A DNA stretch of 18,545 nucleotides from Candidatus Methanophagales archaeon ANME-1-THS (GCA_004212135.1 RXIE01000103.1:1-18545); one strand, 5' to 3'. Counted from the first letter of the stretch, positions 7,327 through 14,783 are shown. A program made the numbers and translations. Notes: generated from the sequence alone by a model not told the origin.

Positions 7327-7337
7327 CTTATAAATAG
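7327..7337. promoter_or_regulatory. TATA-like element shared by mch and the divergent helical gene
   Basis: CTTATAAATAG lies between starts 7307 (minus) and 7374 (plus). Plus-strand use gives a transcript start near 7358, just ahead of the mch ribosome binding site GGTGGAG (7361-7367). Confidence 0.55.
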
Positions 7338-7373
7338 GTGCAGCGTGTTGGTATACAAAGGGTGGAGTGCATG

Positions 7374-8336
7374 ATGATAAGCGTGAATGAGTACGGATTG
7401 GACGTCTTCGAGGAGATGATAGACAATGCGGATGAGTTGAACGTGGGCATCGTGGAGCTGGATAACGAAACCACGATTATAGATGCGGGCGTGGAAGAAG
7501 AAGGCGGATTTGTAGCTGGCTTATACGTTGCAAGGATTTGTATGGCTGACCTCGCGGATCTCACCTTCGGCAGTTTTAGCCTGGGTAACCTGATTGTGCC
7601 GGCGATCGAGGTGACCACGGACCATCCGGTAATCGCCTGCATGGCATCGCAATTTGCGGGGTGGCGAATAAAGGTAAAGAAATTCTTCGGTATGGGCTCT
7701 GGACCCGCGCGGGCGCTTTCGCTCAATCCGCGTGAGCTCTATGAGAAGATACGGTATACGGATGATGTTGATGAGGCGGTACTGGTCTTGGAAACCAACA
7801 AGATACCAGATGAGGAGGTGGCCGCGGAGATCGCGAAGGCCTGCAGGGTGGAACCGGAAGACCTGTATATTGTGGTCGTGCCGACAGCCTCTGTCGCGGG
7901 CACGGTGCAGATAGCCGCGCGAGTCGTAGAGACGGGGATCCATAAGCTCGATACCTTAGGGTTTGACATAACCAGCATAAAGCACGCTCATGGAATCGCA
8001 CCGATCTCACCGCTCGTTGGTGATGATGTGAAATGTATGGGCTCGACCAATGATTGTATCATCTACGGTGGTCGTGTGTATTATGCGGTTGATTCCGATG
8101 ATGCGGAGGCATTGCAAGGATACGTGAAGAGGGTGCCTTCGAAGAACTCAAAGGATTATGGACAGCCGTTCTACATCACCTTCAAGAATGCGGGCTTCGA
8201 CTTCTTCAAAATAGATGCTGCTATGTTCGCACCTGCGGAGATCACGGTGAACGAATTAAAGAGCGGGCGAACCTTTGCAAGCGGAGCGATCAATCCCGAG
8301 GTGTTACTCCAGTCCTTTGGGGTCGAGCGTGTATAA
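7374..8336 (+). CDS. mch: Methenyltetrahydromethanopterin cyclohydrolase
   Basis: The 320-aa cytoplasmic enzyme interconverts 5,10-methenyl- and N5-formyl-tetrahydromethanopterin in the C1 pathway of methanogens and methane or alkane oxidisers. Recognised blocks include MISVNEYGLDVFEEM at the start, GGFVAGLYVARICMADLADL, EVTTDHPVIACMASQFAGW, KFFGMGSGPARAL, then KHAHGIAPISPLVGDD and GSTNDCIIYGG. Length matches the family (about 315-325). The frame is open back to GTG 7338, but the ribosome binding site GGTGGAG (7361-7367) with 6-nt spacing and homology both favour ATG 7374 (ATG 7371 is a near alternative). It converges with the phosphoribosyltransferase, with 11 nt between the stops. This gene is the best clue to the host's metabolism. 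Confidence 0.96.
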   Translation: MISVNEYGLDVFEEMIDNADELNVGIVELDNETTIIDAGVEEEGGFVAGLYVARICMADLADLTFGSFSLGNLIVPAIEVTTDHPVIACMASQFAGWRIKVKKFFGMGSGPARALSLNPRELYEKIRYTDDVDEAVLVLETNKIPDEEVAAEIAKACRVEPEDLYIVVVPTASVAGTVQIAARVVETGIHKLDTLGFDITSIKHAHGIAPISPLVGDDVKCMGSTNDCIIYGGRVYYAVDSDDAEALQGYVKRVPSKNSKDYGQPFYITFKNAGFDFFKIDAAMFAPAEITVNELKSGRTFASGAINPEVLLQSFGVERV

Positions 8337-8347
8337 GGAGAACGGGG

Positions 8348-9028
8348 CTAGCAGAGTTGCCATAATATCCTGCGCCCCTCCTTTTTACTTCTTATTTTAC
8401 CGTGGAATGCCATATTCTCCAATACCTGTTTTAACTGATGACATGGTACGTAGAAGTCAAATTGCTCCTTCATAGAACTCCGTATCTCGACCAAACTCAT
8501 CGACTTCGCACCGTGAGCAAGGACCTTTCCTGTCAATTCCATCACGTCTTCATGAATACTCCAGGGATAGATCACCCACTTCCAATCCCTTATAAGCTCG
8601 CCATAAAAATCCGGGGTGAACGAGGAGGTGGTTTTATGATGCATGGTTGCGGTCTTTAGCTCGGTTACTCCGAGTGATTGAACATACTCGGCCACGAGAT
8701 TGATGCTGTCACCAGTATCAGTCACATCATCAGCTATCAGTACTTTCTTTCCTTTCAGTCTCCGCTTCGCCGCTTCGTCAAGCCCGTATTTCATCTCCGC
8801 ATCACCGGTAATCGTCGCCGTGAGCCCCCAGTGTTCCATCTTCAAGCTGAAGAGGTCTTTAAGCAGAAAGAAATCACAGAGCACACGAGCTAAGAACCAG
8901 CCGCCTCGTGCCACTCCTATGATAACCTCGGGCTGAAATCCCGCAGCCTTTATCACCTCACCTACATCTTTGCACAGGTCGTAGGCATAGGTCCAATCAA
9001 CCAGGATGCAGTTCAATTTCTCGTGCAT
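8348..9028 (-). CDS. Phosphoribosyltransferase-family protein (COG2236 type) with C-terminal extension
   Basis: The 226-aa protein has a type I phosphoribosyltransferase fold. The PRPP-binding motif is VLIADDVTDTGDS (about residues 95-107), preceded by VIIGVARGGWFLARVL (about 35-50), and WVIYPWSIHED (about 150-160) is the C-terminal mark of COG2236 proteins (xanthine/hypoxanthine-type, predicted). It would transfer a purine base to or from PRPP, but the base cannot be read from the sequence. About 60 further residues, ending in FHGKIRSKKEGRRILWQL, are not part of the catalytic domain and look helical and basic. The minus-strand ATG 9026-9028 has a purine-rich GGAAGGG upstream. It is divergent from the M20 peptidase. 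Confidence 0.85.
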   Translation of the reverse strand: MHEKLNCILVDWTYAYDLCKDVGEVIKAAGFQPEVIIGVARGGWFLARVLCDFFLLKDLFSLKMEHWGLTATITGDAEMKYGLDEAAKRRLKGKKVLIADDVTDTGDSINLVAEYVQSLGVTELKTATMHHKTTSSFTPDFYGELIRDWKWVIYPWSIHEDVMELTGKVLAHGAKSMSLVEIRSSMKEQFDFYVPCHQLKQVLENMAFHGKIRSKKEGRRILWQLC

Positions 9029-9118
9029 GAATCGCCCTTCCTTCTCCCTATTTCACCCGGTGCATTCCTCCTCGCCCTTACTATTTTTCTCTCCGTATTT
9101 AAGATTTGTGTTAAGAGT

Positions 9119-10423
9119 ATGAAGGGCGAAAGGCGCACGGTGGAAGAAAGAATGAAAGCGGCGCTCGAAGAAACGGTGGAGCGACCGGAGACCCAGAAGT
9201 ATCTCATCACTTGCCTCAAGGACCTGGTGAGCATACCCACGGTTGTCCCACCGGGTGAGCATTATAGGAAGATCGTTGAGTGGCTTATCCCGGCATTCGA
9301 GGATTATGGGTTTGGATGCGAACGGATCGTGATGCCCGAAGAGGTCTATGAAGCGCGGCAAAAGAGCGAGGGGTTGAGCGGTGAACGAGTGAACCTCCTC
9401 GCGACCAGGGATTTCGGCGCACCGGAGAGTATCGTGGTGTACACGCATTTAGATGTCGTTCCGGCTGGAGAAGGGTGGAGCACCTCGCCCTTTGAGCCAT
9501 TACTGAGGGATGACCGGTTGTATGGTCGTGGTGTGGCGGATTCAAAGGGGAGCGTTGCATCATTCTTGACCGCATTGCGCATCATGGCTGAGCGGGGATT
9601 GGAGAGCCGTTATAATATTCGGGTTGCCTTGACCACGGATGAAGAGATCGGACTTTATTCTGGCTTGTGCTTCTTTGCCGATGAGGGGCTCTTACAGGGC
9701 GATTATTTGCTGTGTATGGATGGTGATAATGAAGGGATATGTGTCGCAACGAATGGGGTAATGAATTGGGAGCTCATGGTATCTGGCAAGTCATGCCATA
9801 GCTCGCTGCCCTTCCTGGGTGTGAATGCGATCGAAAAGGCGATGCTCGTGATTCAGGAGTTAGGCGCGCTGAAGAAGAAGATTGAGCTGAGAGAATCGAA
9901 CGTGCCCTGCAGTTCTGATATTACGAAGCTGACGGGGCAGAGGCAGATCAAGCCGGTCTTTAACGTAACGATGATCAACGGTGGTGTGAAGGAGAACCTT
10001 ATCCCACCTCGGTGCACCCTGCGCGGTGATCGGCGGTATATACCCGAGGAAGCGATTGAAGACGTGGTCAAGGAGTTCGAGGATGCGGTCGAAACCATCA
10101 AGGCAAAGCAGGGGATAGAATTGGAACTGCACTGTAAACCTGGCTTCCCGCCCATGTTCACCGATCCGGATAACGAATGGGTGAGCCGGGTAAAGGATGC
10201 GGCATCTGCTGCGTATGGCGTTTCTAAAGGGGTAATTGGTGTGCAGGGTGGCTTGGATGTTGCGTATGTAGTTCAGAGGACAAAACAGCCAGCTTGTGCA
10301 TTCGGGGTTGGTAGATCAATCGAGAGCAATGCGCACGGGTCTGATGAAAACGTGCGGATAAGTGATTTGAACGCGTACGTGAAGTTTCTGGTGACGTTAT
10401 TAACGGGCATGCATCCTGATTAA
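9119..10423 (+). CDS. M20-family metallopeptidase/deacylase (ArgE/DapE type)
   Basis: The 434-aa di-zinc hydrolase has all family ligands visible: YTHLDVVPAGEGW (H110, D112), the bridging aspartate in GRGVADSKGS (D141), the general base and ligand in TTDEEIG (E175, E176), DGD (D201/D203) and NAHGSDE (H406). The inserted dimerisation domain is residues about 213-320. Substrate cannot be set; ArgE, DapE and dipeptidase branches share these motifs. The frame is open to 9023, but that start overlaps the divergent gene's ATG and adds a hydrophobic leader unlike the family; ATG 9119 (MKGERRTVEER) follows a TATA-like TATTTAAG (9096-9103) by about 20 bases and is preferred. Confidence 0.9.
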   Translation: MKGERRTVEERMKAALEETVERPETQKYLITCLKDLVSIPTVVPPGEHYRKIVEWLIPAFEDYGFGCERIVMPEEVYEARQKSEGLSGERVNLLATRDFGAPESIVVYTHLDVVPAGEGWSTSPFEPLLRDDRLYGRGVADSKGSVASFLTALRIMAERGLESRYNIRVALTTDEEIGLYSGLCFFADEGLLQGDYLLCMDGDNEGICVATNGVMNWELMVSGKSCHSSLPFLGVNAIEKAMLVIQELGALKKKIELRESNVPCSSDITKLTGQRQIKPVFNVTMINGGVKENLIPPRCTLRGDRRYIPEEAIEDVVKEFEDAVETIKAKQGIELELHCKPGFPPMFTDPDNEWVSRVKDAASAAYGVSKGVIGVQGGLDVAYVVQRTKQPACAFGVGRSIESNAHGSDENVRISDLNAYVKFLVTLLTGMHPD

Positions 10424-10488
10424 TACGACCTGCGGTTTTAATCTTCAATAACCTGAAGGTATATGTTAGACAGAGAGGTGTAGGAGCG

Positions 10489-11016
10489 ATGAGCAAAGCG
10501 ACAAAGAAGCATCAATACACTCTGGTGATTCTGAAGCCAGACGCGCTGGTGAAATCCCTGACCGGGAACATCCTCACCCGACTTTCAGAAGCACGTCTGA
10601 GGATCATCGGTGCAAAGGTTGTCAGAGTATCCCGGGAACTTGCGGAGAAGCATTACGCGCATTTAAAAGACGAACCGTTTTTTGACGACCTGTATAACTA
10701 CTTTTCCGGTAAAGCATATGGCCGGAAGTATGAACGGGTACTTGCGTTTGTGTACGAAGGGGAGGACGCGATCTCAAAGGTGCGAAAGATCGCGGGTGCA
10801 ACGAATCCACTCGAAGCTGACCCGATTACCATCCGCGGGGCATACGGTAGGATTAACAAAAAAGGCATTATGGAGAATGTCATTCATTGCTCGGACTCCG
10901 AAGAATCCGCAAAAGACGAAATCCATTTGTGGTTCGATCCGGACGAGATTATTGAAGCCATCTACCCCACCAAGAAGGTCATTAGGAACAAGTGCGAAGT
11001 GCTTGAATGGGCATAA
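10489..11016 (+). CDS. ndk: Nucleoside diphosphate kinase
   Basis: The 175-aa enzyme moves the gamma-phosphate of ATP to other nucleoside diphosphates through a phosphohistidine. The active-site block NVIHCSDS carries the catalytic His133; LVILKPDAL (12-20), GATNPLEADPITIRGAYG (103-120) complete the nucleotide site. The enzyme is about 25 residues longer than the usual 150; the excess is a C-terminal tail (IEAIYPTKKVIRNKCEVLEW). GAGGTG at 10475-10480 and AGGAG at 10482-10486 precede the ATG. Both candidates fit an archaeal ribosome binding site. The gene converges on the AT-rich cassette. Confidence 0.96.
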   Translation: MSKATKKHQYTLVILKPDALVKSLTGNILTRLSEARLRIIGAKVVRVSRELAEKHYAHLKDEPFFDDLYNYFSGKAYGRKYERVLAFVYEGEDAISKVRKIAGATNPLEADPITIRGAYGRINKKGIMENVIHCSDSEESAKDEIHLWFDPDEIIEAIYPTKKVIRNKCEVLEWA

Positions 11017-11068
11017 GCTCTTAATCTCCTTCTATGTATTAATAGAAACTGCATATATATAACGGAAC

Positions 11069-11138
11069 GAGTGTATCTGAAGTCCGAGCTTAACGAGGAT
11101 TTTGGTAGAGTGCTGAAGGCACATAGCCAGATACGCTC
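11069..11138. repeat. Inverted repeat between ndk and the cassette
   Basis: GAGTGTATCTG (11069-11079) pairs with CAGATACGCTC (11128-11138); the single mismatch is a G-U pair in RNA. Inside it GTGC-TGAAG-GCAC can form a smaller hairpin. It sits after the stops of two convergent genes and could be a bidirectional terminator or an insertion boundary; no terminal duplication was found. Confidence 0.3.
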
Positions 11139-11140
11139 TG

Positions 11141-11697
11141 TTATACGCTGTTGTCAACATTTTCAGAAGCCTTGCAGTTATACTTCTCAATACAGTACCT
11201 AAATGACCTATTCTTCTGCTTTGGTATTTCAATAGAATTTTTTTTTTCAGAATCTCTAACAGGAAATCTATTCTGGAATCAAACGTCTTGGGAATTAAAC
11301 TATTAAATTGCTCTTTTGTAACAGTATCTGTAACACTAAAAGTGTCAATTTTAAATTTCTCAGACTCTGTATTGCCTAATCCAGCAAGATACCATCCCTC
11401 TATTTCCTTTATCACCACAATTATTCTGTCCTCATCAATATTTCTTAATTTATTTTGTGTTTCCTGTTTTTTGGCACTCACACATGGTGAATTGTTGATA
11501 TCTGTCACATAAATATAGTCCGCACCCATTGCTTTAATACTTTTAAGGAAATTATTAATCTTCTCTTTCTTCAGATCTGCATAGCGTCTCGTTTCTACAA
11601 AATTATACTTCTTCTGTAGTTTCGGTTCCATTATTTTCTCGAAGAACCGCTGGTCATCCTCGCCTTCGACCCATATAAACAATCTTCTATAACCCAT
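11141..11697 (-). CDS. TOPRIM-like protein, frame broken at an A10 run
   Basis: The N-terminus RRLFIWVEGEDDQRFFEKI (residues 4-22) carries the E..DD pattern of TOPRIM and OLD-type nucleases, and ADYIYVTDINNSPC (about 59-72) supplies a second acidic motif; VVIKEIEGWYLAGLG follows. The protein is read to EILKKK. At ten A (plus-strand T at 11238-11247) the literal frame goes on to 11032 as a tail unlike the rest. One base back, the frame reads NSIEIPKQKNRSFRYCIEKY and stops at 11141, which is much more protein-like. Intended product about 185 aa. It starts 2 nt after the ATPase stop, so the pair is an operon. ATPase plus TOPRIM pairs (PARIS-like, OLD-like) serve in phage defence; this family assignment is tentative. 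Confidence 0.6.
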
Positions 11698-11699
11698 AA

Positions 11700-12236
11700 C
11701 TATATCCCAAGTAAATTTTGTACATAAAGCTCTTCTATTCCTATTTCATTTTGTAAAAATGTTTTTACTTCCTCTTTATTAACTGGTCTGGAGGCTATGG
11801 AAAAACCCTTTTCGTCACGAGAAAGAAGTAAAATATTATCCAAACCTGCATATTTAACTATTTCAGGATTATGAGTGGTAACGATAATCTGCTTCTCTTG
11901 TGAGGCATCCTTCATCATATCCACTACCTTGGCGATAAGGTAAGGATGTATATTGCGCTCAGGTTCCTCGATTATAGTTAATGGCTTTTCTTCAAAATAT
12001 AAGGCAAGAATTAGAGCTGTTATGTTTATTGTCCCATCAGAAATCAAGGATGCAGGTAAGTACTGGTTCTCAAAATATATTTCTTGTAACTTAAAAAGCA
12101 AGGATTTGTCCGCAAATTTCTCTACATCAAGATTGCTTATGAATGGTAAAAGGTCTTTCACTAAATTAAAAAGCTTTCTTCTTCTCTCTTTGTTCTCCGT
12201 AATAATTTTTAAGAATGATAGATAAATTACTCCCAT
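11700..12236 (-). CDS. AAA15/RecF-type ATPase, C-terminal piece (frameshifted)
   Basis: This piece holds the second half of the ATP site: signature SLISDGTINITALIL (about 63-77), Walker B LTIIEEPERNIHP (about 86-98) and the H-switch TTHNPEIV (about 119-126). It is in the same frame as the N-terminal piece, but the middle piece lies in another frame. The join is at five A (plus-strand T 12206-12210), where dropping one A turns the middle piece's SIILK into ...LKIITENKERRRKLF of this piece. The first residues (MGVIYLSF) are therefore probably not real coding. With both shifts repaired the three pieces give one protein of 419 aa, a normal size for the family. Separate expression is possible but unlikely. 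Confidence 0.65.
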   Translation of the reverse strand: MGVIYLSFLKIITENKERRRKLFNLVKDLLPFISNLDVEKFADKSLLFKLQEIYFENQYLPASLISDGTINITALILALYFEEKPLTIIEEPERNIHPYLIAKVVDMMKDASQEKQIIVTTHNPEIVKYAGLDNILLLSRDEKGFSIASRPVNKEEVKTFLQNEIGIEELYVQNLLGI

Positions 12237-12396
12237 CTTCTTCTAATTCAGCTTTTCCAGTAATCGGGGTGGCTTTTTTAGGCAACTTTGGGTCAAAACC
12301 GTATACTGAAATGTTACTGAAAAGTTCCTCTAACGGAGGCAAAAAGAATGGCGTTTCAAGAAGAAGGGTATTAGGTGGTAATTTTTCTTCTCTCAT
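12166..12396 (-). CDS. AAA15/RecF-type ATPase, middle piece (frameshifted)
   Basis: A 76-codon frame beginning MREEKLPPNTLLLETPFFLP. It carries the family's middle segment (LPPLEELFSNISVYGFDP, then KATPITGKAELEEDGSNLSIILKN) and so belongs between the N- and C-terminal pieces. Its ATG overlaps the preceding piece's stop as ATGA, which could allow translational coupling. More likely one C is missing from the five at plus-strand 12400-12404: adding it gives an unbroken YPPFMREEKL. After about 12210 the frame leaves the family sequence and ends at 12166. It is not plausible as an independent gene. Confidence 0.6.
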   Translation of the reverse strand: MREEKLPPNTLLLETPFFLPPLEELFSNISVYGFDPKLPKKATPITGKAELEEDGSNLSIILKNYYGEQREKKKAF

Positions 12397-12959
12397 GAAG
12401 GGGGATAAATATCATCTATCCTTATCGGTACTTCTTCTGGTTTATGTAAATCGATCTGTACTTTTCCATTAGTACAAAAAATATTGATTTCTCCTAGTCC
12501 AAGCATTTCTTTTTCTTCTATTTTCTTCTTTTGTTCTTCTATTCGGACAAAGTTACATTTCTGGATTAAGTTATCGCGGGCAATCTCAAATCCCAATCCT
12601 CCCTTTTGCTTGCCTTTAAACCTCAATGCAAACTCGTAAGTTGTCTCATATGTTTTTATTGCTATTAAACCTTCATTCGTCCGTCTTCCAGGCCATCTAA
12701 ATTCCTGATCAGTAACAATTTTTAAGGATAAATTCTCAGAAGCACCAACGTTTATGTTCCTAAGATACCCAACACCTCCTTGCATGGATATTGCATTATT
12801 TAATCCAGAATTTGCTATATCCCTCAGAAATTCAAAAATCTGAACAAAATTGGATTTTCCTGAAGCATTGGCACCAATTAGTAGATTAAACCTGCCAAGC
12901 TCTACTTCTAACTCTTTAAAGCTTTTAAAGTTTGTTACTCTTATTCTCTTTATACTCAT
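12393..12959 (-). CDS. AAA15/RecF-type ATPase, N-terminal piece (frameshifted)
   Basis: 188 aa carrying the N-terminal ABC/SMC-like half of an overcoming-lysogeny or RecF-type ATPase: RIRVTNFKSFKELEVELGRF (5-24), then Walker A LIGANASGKSN (27-37). A charged region (EEQKKKIEEKEM) precedes the end. No Walker B, so alone it cannot hydrolyse ATP. A strong ribosome binding site, AAAGGAGGG, lies at 12966-12974 on the plus strand. Codon choice is AT-rich compared with the genes on either side, suggesting transfer from another source. The stop at 12393 is probably the result of a lost base. Confidence 0.7.
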   Translation of the reverse strand: MSIKRIRVTNFKSFKELEVELGRFNLLIGANASGKSNFVQIFEFLRDIANSGLNNAISMQGGVGYLRNINVGASENLSLKIVTDQEFRWPGRRTNEGLIAIKTYETTYEFALRFKGKQKGGLGFEIARDNLIQKCNFVRIEEQKKKIEEKEMLGLGEINIFCTNGKVQIDLHKPEEVPIRIDDIYPPS

Positions 12960-12982
12960 GATTTACCCTCCTTTATTGATAA

Positions 12983-13060
12983 TCGTATAACTTCGGTATA
13001 TCTGACAGCAGCATCGTATATCATTTCAATTTAGAATGATACGGAAATTTACTTCGTATA
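12983..13060 (-). promoter_or_regulatory. Repeated TATAC(C)GA motifs ahead of the ATPase-TOPRIM cassette
   Basis: Read on the minus strand, TATACGA occurs at 13060-13054, 13020-13014 and 12989-12983, with TATACCGA at 13000-12993. GATATACC (13003-12996) is placed as a TATA box would be for a transcript starting just ahead of the ribosome binding site. The repeats could be operator sites or chance in AT-rich DNA. Confidence 0.35.
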
Positions 13061-13133
13061 TACCTCCCTTTAGCAGACTGCTAACCTTCATCTCCTTCAA
13101 CCTGATTTTCAATATAGATTTCTTTATTTATAA

Positions 13134-13718
13134 TCATAGCTTTTCTGCACTCGCACCCACCGGCATCACATAGAGTGGCCGGTGCTGCCGTGGGAGATCC
13201 AGGACCCGTGAAACGGCCTCATCATAAAACGCACCGATAGCGACGGTCGCCAGACCCAATCCTTCGCACTCCAAATAGACGTTTTGCGATGCATGCCCCA
13301 CTTCGATAAGCACGTAGCGGACGCCTCGATCGCCATATCTTCGTGTGGTTCGTTCATACTCAGCAGCGATCACCAGTGATACCGGGGCATGGGCAATGAA
13401 CCTCTGGCCTAAACAGGCATCTGCTAACGCAGCCCTTAAGTCGCCCTCCTTATGCCGCTCTAACTCCGAATGGCCTCGTTCGGCATGGTACACGCCCGCC
13501 TCTATCTGCTCTACACAGTCCGCGCCAATCACGACATACAGCGCCAGTGGATAGGTAGCGCCCGCAGAAGGTGCCTTCAACGCAGCCCATAGGACTTGTG
13601 AGAGTTGCTTTCCGGTGAGCTTGATGCTTTTGAACGCTCGCCTCGATTTCCGCCTCGCGATCGCCTCTTCCACCGAAACCGTTCCCTTTTTATCCGCCTC
13701 TTCTAATTTGATCTTCAT
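13134..13718 (-). CDS. SagB-type nitroreductase-family protein, short cytoplasmic paralogue
   Basis: The 194-aa FMN-binding domain is homologous over its length to the anchored protein at 591-1328: VEEAIARRKSRRAF, SQVLWAALKAPSAGATYPLALYVVIG, then EYERTTRRYGDRGVRYVLIE and VGHASQNVYLE. It has no signal or membrane segment. The loop between WAA and APSAG is about 11 residues shorter than in the anchored copy, which removes the QGIT and the Arg-containing stretch that usually precede APSAGA near the flavin. Cofactor binding may therefore differ. Start: ATG 13718 is chosen; the frame is open to a TTG at 13736, which would fit a leaderless transcript from a TATA-like CATATAG near 13762-13768. Substrate unknown. 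Confidence 0.85.
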   Translation of the reverse strand: MKIKLEEADKKGTVSVEEAIARRKSRRAFKSIKLTGKQLSQVLWAALKAPSAGATYPLALYVVIGADCVEQIEAGVYHAERGHSELERHKEGDLRAALADACLGQRFIAHAPVSLVIAAEYERTTRRYGDRGVRYVLIEVGHASQNVYLECEGLGLATVAIGAFYDEAVSRVLDLPRQHRPLYVMPVGASAEKL

Positions 13719-13836
13719 TTTCCGCTTCTGTAACAATACCTACATCATGCTGTTCAACTCTATATGGTACTCTCGTTTTCCTATCTCTTACCTTCTTGGT
13801 ATTTTACTAACAGTTCTCTTTCAGAGTACGATCTAT

Positions 13837-14697
13837 TTATAGATAACTTCGACACACCTCGACATTGCTCCTCATTGCGTCATAATCCATTCGTATCTTC
13901 TCTTTATTCTTCCAGAAGGTCTCTACCACCAGATATTTACAACTGGTTGATTTCACCAGGTCGAATACCATCTCGAAATCCAGCTCACCGCTACCCAGGG
14001 ATAAATGGTCCTGCATCCCATCTCCAGTACAGGCGCAATCGTGCACATGCACCACGAGTATCTTCTCACCGTACCGCGTGATCCACCGTTGAAGATAATC
14101 CTGATAACTACCCGAATGCATCTTTCTTCCCGAATGGATCAGTTCGGCCATTATTGCATGCCCCACATCAAAGGTGAGCTGGATTTCCGGAGTGAAGCGA
14201 GCAAGCGCTTCGAGTATCAGATCAGACCATTCAAAAGGAACAAGATCATTCTCCACACTCATCACGACGCCGAGCTCCGACGCGATGTGCATTAACTCAC
14301 GGCACCGTTCGAGACCTTTGATCTTTATCCCCTCTCGCACGTCCTTGAGCTTAAAGGTGGGAACCCGGGGATTCAAATGGAAATTGTAGTAGTGCAAGCG
14401 GGGTATGAAATCCGCGGAAAATGCCAGGCACGCTCTCAAAACCGTGCTGCAGGCGTCCGCTACCTCATCCCGCGGATGCGCGATGGCTGTATCAAGTGGA
14501 GAATGGAACCCGATCTTTAAATCGAGCTCTTCCAGCACTCTTTTAAAACCGCGCTTCTCCGCCGCGTCCATGCAATCGGGCAAGGGATAATCCAGTGAGA
14601 ACTCGATGAAGTCCAGCCCGAGTTTCTCGAGCTCTTCTAACGTCTTCCTGAACGGTCTGTTTCCATACCATACCGGCGCACCTAAGAGCATACCCAT
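13837..14697 (-). CDS. Sugar phosphate isomerase/epimerase-like TIM-barrel protein
   Basis: The 286-aa protein is of the AP-endonuclease-2 superfamily, where a TIM barrel binds divalent metal. Probable metal ligands are E149 in SVENDL, D177 and H180 in FDVGHA, H217/H219 in VVHVHDC, H231 and E259 in VVET. The N-terminus MLLGAPVW plus FIEFSLDYPLP and IGFHSPLD matches the archaeal xylose-isomerase-like group. Whether it acts on a sugar, inosose or abasic DNA cannot be told; the intact isomerase-like motifs favour a small-molecule substrate. ATG 14697 has GGAGAT about 10 bases upstream; MLLGAPVW, two codons in, is an alternative. Confidence 0.85.
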   Translation of the reverse strand: MGMLLGAPVWYGNRPFRKTLEELEKLGLDFIEFSLDYPLPDCMDAAEKRGFKRVLEELDLKIGFHSPLDTAIAHPRDEVADACSTVLRACLAFSADFIPRLHYYNFHLNPRVPTFKLKDVREGIKIKGLERCRELMHIASELGVVMSVENDLVPFEWSDLILEALARFTPEIQLTFDVGHAIMAELIHSGRKMHSGSYQDYLQRWITRYGEKILVVHVHDCACTGDGMQDHLSLGSGELDFEMVFDLVKSTSCKYLVVETFWKNKEKIRMDYDAMRSNVEVCRSYL

Positions 14698-14783
14698 TTC
14701 TTATCTCCGCTCGATCTTCCATTCAGTGTTAAACAAGGGGAGAGCATGAGCACGCACCTGCGAACTCACTCGTTACCTTGAGC

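Noticed and set aside
9023..9118. N-terminal hydrophobic extension of the M20 peptidase
   Set aside because: The upstream start overlaps the divergent gene's start codon and the extra residues are unlike the family; ATG 9119 has a TATA-like box at the right distance.
11032..11140. Last 36 or so codons of the literal TOPRIM reading frame as real protein
   Set aside because: Composition changes abruptly after the A10 run, and the alternative frame gives a more natural end at 11141.
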